From Sphingomonas alba (lineage in GTDB: Bacteria > Pseudomonadota > Alphaproteobacteria > Sphingomonadales > Sphingomonadaceae): a DNA stretch of 64,000 nucleotides. This document shows, piece after piece, positions 50,758 to 58,405 of the stretch. The notes below the pieces were generated by a model. The model ran no database searches and was not told the DNA's origin. It saw nothing but the letters and a program-made list of their open reading frames with translations. The DNA is taken from positions 434,001 through 498,000 of the forward strand of contig NZ_JAMGBD010000001.1 of the NCBI RefSeq assembly GCF_023516555.1. Reading direction: 5' to 3'. A program made the translations under genes and the position numbers. The number at the start of each line of letters is the position of its first letter. Position 1 is the first letter of the stretch.

Positions 50758-52017
50758 TTAACTGAAGGGCTGATCGATCGAAGGCGGCGGGACCGTGAAC
50801 CATTTCGGCCCGCTGGGCGTGATGTGGAAGCAATCCTCCAGCCGGATACCCCATTTGCCGGGAATGTAGATTCCCGGCTCGTTCGAGAAGCACATTCCCG
50901 GGGCCAGAGGCGTTGTCTCGCCGTGCACCAGATTAACCGGCTCGTGGCCTTCCATGCCGATGCCGTGACCCGTGCGGTGCGACGTTCCGGGAAGCTTGTA
51001 TCCGGGCCCATAGCCCCAGCTTTCATAGGCACCGCGAACGGCATCATCGACATTGCCGGCGGGCGCGCCGACCTTGGCGGCGGCCATGGCGATGTCCTGC
51101 CCACGCCTCATCTGGGTCCAAACCTTGCGCTGGTCCGCGGTCGGGTCGGCGCCGAAAATGAAAGTGCGGGAGATATCCGACTGGTAACCGTGGACCGAGC
51201 AGCCGCAATCGAAGAGGACGTTAGAGCCCTTGACGACGCGCATCGGCGTCCGGGTGCCGTGGGGATAGGCAGTGCCTTCGCCGATCAGGACCAGGCCGCC
51301 GTCATATGAGCCGCCCAACGTTCGCGTCGCCTCGCCAATGATCGCGTCGATCTCGCCTGGCCCCATCCCCTCTCGGACTCGCGGCCAAGTGTAGCGGAAG
51401 GCGGCGATCGTGACGTCTGCGGCGGCCTGCATCAAAGCGAGCTCGGCGGGCGACTTGATCATCCGCTGGGCGCGGACGACGGAGTTGGCGCTGACGATCG
51501 GCGTGTCCGGCAATTGCCGCTTCAGCCGGTCCATCAGGAAAAAGCGGTTGGTCTCCTCGAAGGCGATGGGTGAGCTCGCGACGCCGCGCTCCTTGAGGAA
51601 ATCGGCGACCAGCTTCAGCGGCTCCTGATCCTCCTGCCAGGTGCGGATCTCGGCTGGGACGACCAGCATCTCCTTGATGCTGGGTTGCTCGAAGAAGGGG
51701 GTGACGACGATCGGGTCGCCGTCAGCGGGGATCACGACGCCGGTCAGGCGCTCGCTCCGCCACCACTGGATGCCGGTGTAATAGTCGAGGCTGGGGCCTG
51801 CTTCGACGAAGACCGCGCCAAGTCCCTGCTGCCGCATCATCGCCTTGGCCTTGGCGAGGCGCTGTATTCGCTCGGCCGGGGCAATGGGTGGCGGACTGAG
51901 CAGTGGTTTCAAAGATCGTGCTTCGCCGGCTGCAGCCCAAGCGGCGGAGCCGCGATCCAACAAGGTTGTCGCAGCCACGGCAGCACCTGTCGCTAGCATT
52001 GTCCGGCGGTTCAGCAT
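50758..52017 (-). CDS. Tat-exported M24 family Xaa-Pro peptidase
   Basis: The 419-aa precursor has a twin-arginine signal (LNRRTMLATGAAVAATTLLD, cut near SAAWAAAG). The chain has a creatinase-like N domain and an M24 catalytic domain. The metal ligands are visible in LFDCGCSVHGYQSDISRTF (two Asp), HRTGHGIGMEGHEP (His), SNEPGIYI (Glu) and RLEDCFHI (Glu). It is probably a periplasmic aminopeptidase P-like or dipeptidase enzyme. ATG 52017 gives the intact twin-Arg region near the N terminus. It is divergent from the MFS gene. Confidence 0.9.
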   Translation of the reverse strand: MLNRRTMLATGAAVAATTLLDRGSAAWAAAGEARSLKPLLSPPPIAPAERIQRLAKAKAMMRQQGLGAVFVEAGPSLDYYTGIQWWRSERLTGVVIPADGDPIVVTPFFEQPSIKEMLVVPAEIRTWQEDQEPLKLVADFLKERGVASSPIAFEETNRFFLMDRLKRQLPDTPIVSANSVVRAQRMIKSPAELALMQAAADVTIAAFRYTWPRVREGMGPGEIDAIIGEATRTLGGSYDGGLVLIGEGTAYPHGTRTPMRVVKGSNVLFDCGCSVHGYQSDISRTFIFGADPTADQRKVWTQMRRGQDIAMAAAKVGAPAGNVDDAVRGAYESWGYGPGYKLPGTSHRTGHGIGMEGHEPVNLVHGETTPLAPGMCFSNEPGIYIPGKWGIRLEDCFHITPSGPKWFTVPPPSIDQPFS

Positions 52018-52079
52018 GGCGGCCCCCTCTCCAACTTTGTTGTGTTGCACAGCGGTAGGGATTCCGCCAGCAGCGGCCG

Positions 52080-53351
52080 ATGTTTGACCCTGCCCTCCAT
52101 GGCGGCGCGCGGCGCCTGCCCGGTACCAAGGAAACCGTAGCGTTGCTGGCGGGGCTGATGGCGCTCAACGCCTTCGCGATCGACGCAATGATCCCGGCGC
52201 TGCCGCAAATCGGCGCGGATCTGGGCGTTTCGAGCGAGAACGAGCGGCAATTGGTCGTCATTTGCTACTTCTTCGGCTTCGGATTGACGCAGCTGGTGTG
52301 GGGTCCGCTCGCCGACCGTTACGGCCGCAAGCCGATCCTGGCTGCCGGCATCGGACTCTACGTGCTGTTCGCCAGCCTGTGCGGTATCGCGGGAAGCTTC
52401 CCGCTGCTGATCGCCAGCAGGATCGCCATGGGCGCGTCGGCTGCGGTGACCCGGGTGCTGGTGGTGGCCATGGTTCGCGACCTCTTCGACGGCGAGGCCA
52501 TGGCGAGGATCATGAGCCTGGTGTTCATGGTCTTCATGGTGGTGCCGGTGCTGGCGCCGAGCGTCGGCCAGGGCATATTGCTGTTCGCGCCATGGCGGGC
52601 GATCTTCGGCGTGCTCGCCGCCTATGGCCTGACGATGCTGCTCTGGTCGTGGATCAGGCTGCCGGAGACGCTGCATCCCGAGTTCATGAGGCCCCTCAAT
52701 CTCGGGGCAATCGGCGCCGGCATCACGGCGACTCTCCGCGACCGTCAGTCGATCGGCTACACCGTCGCGCTCGCCGTCGTCTTCGGCGGGCTGACGGCCT
52801 ACATCGCTTCAATCCAGCAGATCGTCTTCGATACGTTCCACGAAGGCCGCTACCTGCCGCTTGTCTTCGCCTCGATCGCGGCGCCGATGTCGCTTGCCAG
52901 CTGGTACAATTCAAAGGTCGTGACGCGCTTCGGGCTGAGGCATGTCGGGCATCTGGGTGTCGTCGGCTTTGCGGCGATTGCCGTAACGCACCTTCTGATC
53001 GCCGAGGTCATTGACGAGCCCTTGTGGCTATTCGTCGTCATGCAGTCGCTGGTGATGTGCGCCTTCGCCTTCACCTCGGCGAACCTGTCGACGCTGGCGA
53101 TGGAGAATATGGCACCGATCGCGGGCACGGCGTCGTCGGTTCAGGGCATTATCGGCACGATGGGCGGCGCCAGCATCGGCCTGGTGATCGGCCAGATGTT
53201 TGATGGCACCCAGCTGCCCTTCCTGCTTGGTATTGCCAGCTGTGGATTGGGCGGCCTGCTGCTGACCCTCATAACCGAGAAGGGCCGGCTGATGCGGGGA
53301 CCGCTCCAGCCGACCCCTTTGGTCGAAGAACAAATCCAGTTTCCGGAGTAA
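52080..53351 (+). CDS. MFS multidrug exporter of the Bcr/CflA family
   Basis: The 423-aa transporter has twelve hydrophobic helices. Bcr/CflA features include LNAFAIDAMIPALPQIGADLG, FFGFGLTQLVWGPLADRYGRKPI (the family's motif A), RIAMGASAAVTRVLVVAMVRD and VLAPSVGQGIL, plus the late FTSANLSTLAMENMAPIAGTASS (quoted in parts: FTSANLSTLAMEN and APIAGTASS). It exports drugs or small metabolites with protons. Its stop lies 1 bp from the stop of the convergent recA. Confidence 0.91.
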   Translation: MFDPALHGGARRLPGTKETVALLAGLMALNAFAIDAMIPALPQIGADLGVSSENERQLVVICYFFGFGLTQLVWGPLADRYGRKPILAAGIGLYVLFASLCGIAGSFPLLIASRIAMGASAAVTRVLVVAMVRDLFDGEAMARIMSLVFMVFMVVPVLAPSVGQGILLFAPWRAIFGVLAAYGLTMLLWSWIRLPETLHPEFMRPLNLGAIGAGITATLRDRQSIGYTVALAVVFGGLTAYIASIQQIVFDTFHEGRYLPLVFASIAAPMSLASWYNSKVVTRFGLRHVGHLGVVGFAAIAVTHLLIAEVIDEPLWLFVVMQSLVMCAFAFTSANLSTLAMENMAPIAGTASSVQGIIGTMGGASIGLVIGQMFDGTQLPFLLGIASCGLGGLLLTLITEKGRLMRGPLQPTPLVEEQIQFPE

Positions 53352-53352
53352 G

Positions 53353-54432
53353 TTACTCGGTCTCGCCCTCGTCGTCAGCCGAGGGGCCGACCATCAAGGC
53401 TTCACCGACCTCATCGGTCTTGCCGCGAATGGCGTTCTCGAGGCGCTGGGCAACGTCTGGATTTTCTTTCAGGTAGACCTTGGCATTCTCGCGGCCCTGG
53501 CCGATGCGGATCGAGTCATAGCTGAACCAGGCGCCCGACTTCTCGACCAGGCCGGCCTTGACGCCGAGGTCGAGAACCTCGCCGACCTTGGAGACGCCTT
53601 CACCGTACATGATGTCGAACTCGACCTGCTTGAACGGCGGCGCGACCTTGTTCTTCACCACCTTCACGCGGGTGGTGTTGCCGACGATATCGTCGCGGTC
53701 CTTGATCTGCCCAGTGCGGCGGATGTCGAGGCGGACCGACGCGTAGAACTTCAGGGCGTTGCCGCCGGTCGTCGTCTCTGGATTGCCGTACATGACGCCG
53801 ATCTTCATGCGCACCTGGTTGATGAAGATGACCATGCAGCGCGAGCGGCTGATCGAGCCGGTCAGCTTGCGCAGGGCCTGGCTCATCAGGCGAGCCTGGA
53901 GGCCGACGTGACTGTCACCCATCTCGCCCTCGATTTCGGCCCTCGGCACCAAGGCCGCGACGGAGTCGACGACGAGCACGTCGATAGCGTTGGAGCGGAC
54001 GAGCGTATCGACGATTTCCAGTGCCTGCTCGCCCGTGTCGGGCTGCGAGACGATCAGTTCGTCGATGTCGACGCCAAGCTTCTTGGCATAGGCCGGGTCG
54101 AGCGCATGTTCGGCATCGACGAAGGCGGCGGTGCCGCCGCCCTTTTGCGCCTCGGCGATGGCATGAAGCGCCAGCGTCGTCTTGCCCGAGCTTTCCGGCC
54201 CGTAGATCTCGATGACCCGGCCGCGCGGCAGGCCGCCCACGCCCAAAGCGATGTCGAGGCCGAGGCTGCCGGTCGAGATGGTTTCGACTTCCATCTGTTC
54301 GCGGCTGCCGAGCTTCATCGCCGAGCCCTTGCCGAACGCCCGGTCGATTTGTGCCAGAGCCGCCTCAAGCGCCTTCTGCCTGTCAATGCTCATGGATTCT
54401 CCGCCTGCGACGACCTTAAGTTGCGCTGCCAT
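53353..54432 (-). CDS. recA: recombinase RecA
   Basis: Catalyses strand exchange and triggers LexA self-cleavage. The 359-aa protein has [21 protein letters not shown], the Walker [48 protein letters not shown], the L2 region [22 protein letters not shown], and a C-terminal acidic tail (ADDEGETE). The first ~13 residues ([13 protein letters not shown]) precede the usual SIDRQKALE start; the ATG at 54393 is the alternative. An SOS site lies in the upstream region. Confidence 0.96.
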   Translation of the reverse strand: MAAQLKVVAGGESMSIDRQKALEAALAQIDRAFGKGSAMKLGSREQMEVETISTGSLGLDIALGVGGLPRGRVIEIYGPESSGKTTLALHAIAEAQKGGGTAAFVDAEHALDPAYAKKLGVDIDELIVSQPDTGEQALEIVDTLVRSNAIDVLVVDSVAALVPRAEIEGEMGDSHVGLQARLMSQALRKLTGSISRSRCMVIFINQVRMKIGVMYGNPETTTGGNALKFYASVRLDIRRTGQIKDRDDIVGNTTRVKVVKNKVAPPFKQVEFDIMYGEGVSKVGEVLDLGVKAGLVEKSGAWFSYDSIRIGQGRENAKVYLKENPDVAQRLENAIRGKTDEVGEALMVGPSADDEGETE

Positions 54433-54494
54433 TCCCCTGTCTCCTCGTCAATCGGATACCGAATAACATTGATGTATCTGATTTGTTCTGTGAG

Positions 54495-54509
54495 AACAAG
54501 TGAGGAACA
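54495..54509 (-). promoter_or_regulatory. LexA (SOS) operator upstream of recA
   Basis: GAAC-AAGTGAG-GAAC on the plus strand, that is GTTC-N7-GTTC read on the recA strand, is the alphaproteobacterial SOS box. A further GTTC at 54486 makes a partial GTTC-N5-GAAC overlap. It sits 63 bp before the recA start, at promoter distance. Confidence 0.85.
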
Positions 54510-54525
54510 AACGGCGTGCCTAAAT

Positions 54526-55290
54526 TTACTTCTGCGTTGATTTTGAAATATTTAGTGCATCAAAGGCATCGTGCATGGCCTGGCGGAATTCGGCGCGTTG
54601 ATAAATGTCGTTGTGGCCGGCGTCCGGGATCGTCCGGTCAAACACGAGATAGGGCACTTGTTTCCGCAGGCCTGCGGTGCGTGCCGGGCGGATCAGAGTA
54701 TCGTCCTCTGCCGCCACAATCGCGACCGGGACATGGGAGCCCTTCAGGAATTCCGCCGAATTAATCTCATGCTGGAAGATCAACGAGACCGGCAGCCAGG
54801 GATAGAGATCGCCGACGGACGCCTCGAGAGAGTCGAACGGAGTCACGAGGATCAGTCCGTCGAGATGCCGCTTGGCGGAGAGGCTGGCGGCAACCCCACT
54901 GCCGATACTCATGCCGACGGCAATCGTCCGCTTCGGTTTCACGCGACCGACGGCGAAATCATAGACGAGCGGCGCGTCCGCCATCAGTGCCTTGGACGAA
55001 GGCTCGCCCTGGGACGGCGCATATCCGCGATAGTGGAAGGCAATGACGTCGGCGTCCGGATAAAGCTCATGCAGGAAAGCGGCGACGTCCGAGCCGTTCC
55101 AGGCATTTCCGCCGAAGCCGATCACCAGGACGCCGGAGCGATCCGAGGCGTCCGGCGCGATATGAATCCCGCGGAGAGCCTCGCCATCGGCGGACGTGAT
55201 GCTGACCTGCTCCGCGCCATCGGGCAACGGCCCAGCTCGTGCGACCATGCCCGTAGGAAAGAGCAACTGCGCCTGGAACGAACTAATCAC
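54526..55290 (-). CDS. alpha/beta hydrolase, probably membrane anchored
   Basis: The 254-aa hydrolase has the fold's nucleophile elbow GMSIGSGVA (Ser), the acid in IVAAEDDTLIRP and the His in DAGHNDIYQ. VIAFHYRGYAPSQGEPS and LVTPFDSLEASV resemble bacterial YqiA/BAAT-like lipases. It starts at GTG 55290 by default, but the frame stays open for about 20 residues upstream and encodes a hydrophobic helix (LIAFVAAVSIVALCAFAV) without an ATG/GTG/TTG codon, so the true start may be a rare CTG at 55353 next to the upstream gene's stop. Confidence 0.72.
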   Translation of the reverse strand: MISSFQAQLLFPTGMVARAGPLPDGAEQVSITSADGEALRGIHIAPDASDRSGVLVIGFGGNAWNGSDVAAFLHELYPDADVIAFHYRGYAPSQGEPSSKALMADAPLVYDFAVGRVKPKRTIAVGMSIGSGVAASLSAKRHLDGLILVTPFDSLEASVGDLYPWLPVSLIFQHEINSAEFLKGSHVPVAIVAAEDDTLIRPARTAGLRKQVPYLVFDRTIPDAGHNDIYQRAEFRQAMHDAFDALNISKSTQK

Positions 55291-55358
55291 GGCGAATGCA
55301 CATAAAGCTACGATCGATACGGCAGCGACAAATGCGATGAGCCGGTTGAGCAGCCAGG

Positions 55359-55715
55359 TTACCCAGCCAGTGCCGCTTCCAGCGCGGGGGTGACGCGGTC
55401 GATGGTGTAGGGCTTGTCGATCATCGGCACGTCCCTGAACTCGGCCGGCGGTGGATCGACGTGGCCGCCGCTCGCGATGATGAACGGGATCTCGCGGTCG
55501 CGCAGCTCGGCGGCGACCGGCCAGACGCTTTCGCCCTTCAGGTTCACATCGAGGATGGCGACGTCGAAGTCTGCATTCTGGACGGCCGTCAGGGCTTCGC
55601 CGACGCTTTCACAGGTCGCGCGGACCTCATGACCCAGCGACAAGAGGAAGTCCTCCAGCATCATGGCGATGAGAGGCTCGTCCTCGACGATCAATATGCT
55701 TCTGGTTGCGCTCAC
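55359..55715 (-). CDS. single-domain response regulator of FATGUY-like type
   Basis: The 118-aa receiver has RSILIVEDEPLIAMML, the phospho-acceptor Asp in DVAILDVNLKGES, and IDKPYTIDRV (Lys). The segment IPFIIASGGHV after strand 4 is close to the PFxFATG motif of the FATGUY class that acts in the sphingomonad general stress response. No output domain follows. Start is GTG 55715; the longer frame overlaps cckA. It is 40 bp downstream of cckA on the same strand. Confidence 0.85.
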   Translation of the reverse strand: MSATRSILIVEDEPLIAMMLEDFLLSLGHEVRATCESVGEALTAVQNADFDVAILDVNLKGESVWPVAAELRDREIPFIIASGGHVDPPPAEFRDVPMIDKPYTIDRVTPALEAALAG

Positions 55716-55755
55716 GAAACAGGCAATAATTGGCGCATGCGACAGTGGAAAGACA

Positions 55756-58134
55756 TTATTTGCCAGCGTCTTCCGCAAGCGCGAGGCGCACGGCCTCGGC
55801 GAGTTCCTGAACCGAGAAAGGCTTGGGCAGGAAGGCGACATTGTCGATGTCGATGGACTTGCGAAGCTGCTCCTCCGCATAGCCGGACATGAAAAGGATC
55901 GGCATGTCCGGGAAGCTCTTGCGTGCCTCGCGGACCATGGTCGGACCGTCCATCAACGGCATGACGACGTCGCTGACCAGCAGGTCGACCGTCTCCCCCT
56001 GCCCCAGGATCTCCAGCGCATCCTCGCCATTGTTGGCGGTCAGCACCTTGTAGCCGTGGCGCGTCAGAGCCCGCTCGGCGACAGTCCGGACCATCGGCTC
56101 GTCCTCGACCAGCAGGACGGTGCCGGTGCCCCACAGCTCGTTTTCCTGCGGCTTGGCGGCGCGGGAGCGGGTGGCCTTCGCTTCCACCTCGTGGGCCGGC
56201 AGGTAAATGGTGAAGCGCGTCCCCTCGCCGACCTTGGAATCGGCAAAGATGTAGCCGCCCGACTGCTTGACGATGCCGTAGACGGTCGAGAGCCCGAGAC
56301 CAGTGCCCTTGCCGACTTCCTTGGTCGTGAAGAACGGCTCGAACACCTTGCCGAGCACATTGGCCGGGATGCCGGTGCCGGTGTCGGCGATCGACAAGGC
56401 TGCATAGTCGGCAATGGGCAAGATGTCGGAGCCGAGCTCGGCAACCTGGTTCGATTTCACGGAGTATGTCTGGATGGTGAGCGTGCCGCCGCCCCCGGCC
56501 GCCATGGCATCGCGGGCGTTGACGGAGAGGTTGACGATCACCTGCTCGAGCTGGCCGGGATCGGCGCGAACCGGGAAGAGGTCGCGGCCATGCTTGACGA
56601 CCAGCTGCACGGTTTCGCCGAGCAGGCGCTTGAGGAGGTGAGAAACTTCCGAGACGACGTCGGGCAGCTGCAGCACTTGTGGCCGCAAGGTCTGTTGCCG
56701 CGAAAAAGCAAGCAACTGGCGAGTCAGGCCTGCGGCGCGGTTCGAGTTCGACTTGATCTGCTGGATGTCGTCATAATCGCTGTCGCCCGGCGAGTGGCGC
56801 ATCAGCATCAGGTCGCAATGGCCGATGATGGCGGTCAGGATATTGTTGAAGTCGTGGGCGACGCCGCCGGCAAGCTGGCCGACCGCCTGCATCTTGGTCG
56901 CCTGGGCGACCTGGCGCTTCAATTTGGCTTCCTCGCTGTTGTCCTTGAGCAGCAGCAGCACCGCCGCTTCGCCAAGGCCGCGCAGGCCCGCGACCGTCAG
57001 GGCCACGGGTTCGGCCGGCTGGGCGTTGAGGCGGATCGGCAAGTCGCCCGACATGGCCGGGCCGCGCGCATTGCGGCGAACGGCGTCGGCGACGGCGGCC
57101 TTGTCCTCCTTGATGACCAGGTCACCCGGATAAACCGGAGGATGGCCCTCCTTGATTCCGCCTGCGACCTTGAAGGCCTTGTTCATGGTCAGGAAGCGGC
57201 CGTCACGGTCAACCAGCGCCAGCCCAAGGGGAAGCAGGTCGAGCAGGGCCAGCATGTTGTTGGAATCGGGCTGGCTGGGCTCGATCGTATCGATCAGCAG
57301 CATCAGGCCGGCGCCTTCGCCTTTCTCCGTGTCGACGGGCACGTGGACGAGGCGCAGCGGCGGGGCGGTCTCGCCCTCAATGACGAGGCGGAGCGCATTG
57401 TCGCGCAGCTCGGCGATCTCGCCGAAGTGAAGGCCGACGACGGCTGCACGGTCGCCACCGACGCGCTCGACGAAGGCGCTGTTCGCGGCGAGGATGCGGC
57501 CGTCGTCGTCGACCGCCGAGGCCATCACGCCGCTCTGCGCGAACAAATAGCCCTCGAGGCCGGAGACACGCTTGACCAGGGTCGCGAGCATGTCGGGCTG
57601 GCCACGGGCGATCCGCCACATGAGCAGGTCGCTGGCGGCGCCGACGCGCTCGACCGTCGTCGGCAGGCGGCCGCTTTTGTAGGCGATCTCGGCCGAGGCC
57701 TTGCCATCGCGCCACGCCTGCGACGCCAGGGCCTCGATCGCCTGTTTGGCCTTGACCGAGCTGGGCAATGTCTTGGGAATGCCGTCGCCATAGCGGGCAC
57801 GCCAGGCGGAATTGGTGCCCAGCAACTGGCCCTCGCCGTCGGTCAGCGCGGCAGGATCGCGGGTCAGGTTGAGCGCCGCGGAGGCCATCGCATAATCGGG
57901 CGCGGCAGGTGCCACTGGCGCCGCCTCGACGGTGCCATTGCGCTTGTCGAGGACGAAGGCGGCAACGAGCATTGCAACGACGCCGGCAAAGAAAAGGCCG
58001 GCGAACAGAGGCTCGCCGACCGACATGAACAGCAAAGCCCCGCTCAAGGCCGCCGCCGCGACCAGCGCCGGCACAAGCCAGCGCAGGCCGCCAAGCGGCT
58101 CAGCTTCGAGCAAGGCTAGCTGTCTATCAAGCAC
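55756..58134 (-). CDS. cckA: hybrid histidine kinase CckA (cell-cycle kinase)
   Basis: The 792-aa kinase has two N-terminal membrane helices (about residues 18-38 and 43-62), a long PAS-like sensing region (about 90-380), the DHp helix GGVAHDFNNILTAIIGH with the phospho-His, and the ATPase domain NLSVNARDAMAAGGGG, DTGTGIPANV and GTGLGLSTVYGIV. A C-terminal receiver (VLLVEDEPMVRTV, DLLVSDVVMPLMDG with Asp, FLPKPFSVQEL) ends it. These features, including the HDFNN box, mark CckA, whose partner ChpT is at 32.7 kb. Start is GTG 58134. The upstream 270 bp is an inverted-repeat element. Confidence 0.92.
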   Translation of the reverse strand: MLDRQLALLEAEPLGGLRWLVPALVAAAALSGALLFMSVGEPLFAGLFFAGVVAMLVAAFVLDKRNGTVEAAPVAPAAPDYAMASAALNLTRDPAALTDGEGQLLGTNSAWRARYGDGIPKTLPSSVKAKQAIEALASQAWRDGKASAEIAYKSGRLPTTVERVGAASDLLMWRIARGQPDMLATLVKRVSGLEGYLFAQSGVMASAVDDDGRILAANSAFVERVGGDRAAVVGLHFGEIAELRDNALRLVIEGETAPPLRLVHVPVDTEKGEGAGLMLLIDTIEPSQPDSNNMLALLDLLPLGLALVDRDGRFLTMNKAFKVAGGIKEGHPPVYPGDLVIKEDKAAVADAVRRNARGPAMSGDLPIRLNAQPAEPVALTVAGLRGLGEAAVLLLLKDNSEEAKLKRQVAQATKMQAVGQLAGGVAHDFNNILTAIIGHCDLMLMRHSPGDSDYDDIQQIKSNSNRAAGLTRQLLAFSRQQTLRPQVLQLPDVVSEVSHLLKRLLGETVQLVVKHGRDLFPVRADPGQLEQVIVNLSVNARDAMAAGGGGTLTIQTYSVKSNQVAELGSDILPIADYAALSIADTGTGIPANVLGKVFEPFFTTKEVGKGTGLGLSTVYGIVKQSGGYIFADSKVGEGTRFTIYLPAHEVEAKATRSRAAKPQENELWGTGTVLLVEDEPMVRTVAERALTRHGYKVLTANNGEDALEILGQGETVDLLVSDVVMPLMDGPTMVREARKSFPDMPILFMSGYAEEQLRKSIDIDNVAFLPKPFSVQELAEAVRLALAEDAGK

Positions 58135-58137
58135 TTA

Positions 58138-58403
58138 GGGTCTGAACCTCCTGCCAACGAGACCGTGATGGTGACGAAAATGCGTTCTGGGAGTGAGCGA
58201 GTGCGGCCAGATAGTGGACACTATCTGGCAATCGAGCAAGCGTGCCAGGGCGCATTTTCGTCCCACCCGGAGGGCATGGCCCTGCCGGCACTGCGCTTCG
58301 TCGAGGCGCTCGATCGGGGCTTCAGCCCCGCTCTTCACACCTCTCCTAGCGCAGCCCTCGGCAGAGCCATGTCACGGTTCTCGCTGGCAGGAAGTTCAGA
58401 CCC
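58138..58403. mobile_element. 266-bp inverted-repeat element (MITE-like) between M13 peptidase and cckA
   Basis: The left end (58138-58170, GGGTCTGAACCTCCTGCCAA...) and right end (58368-58403, the reverse complement GGGTCTGAACTTCCTGCCAG...) match over about 33 of 36 bases, with small changes. Nested inside are GACGAAAATGCG (58173-58184) against CGCATTTTCGTC (58251-58262) and the perfect hairpin CCAGATAGTGGACACTATCTGG (58207-58228, quoted as CCAGATAGTG and CACTATCTGG). No coding frame is likely. It carries the Shine-Dalgarno-like AGGAGG of cckA in its left end and could also fold as an RNA. Confidence 0.65.
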
Positions 58404-58405
58404 TT

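Noticed and set aside
55663-58119. An 818-residue plus-strand frame across cckA
   Set aside because: Antisense to the kinase and receiver motifs of CckA; no recognisable domain.
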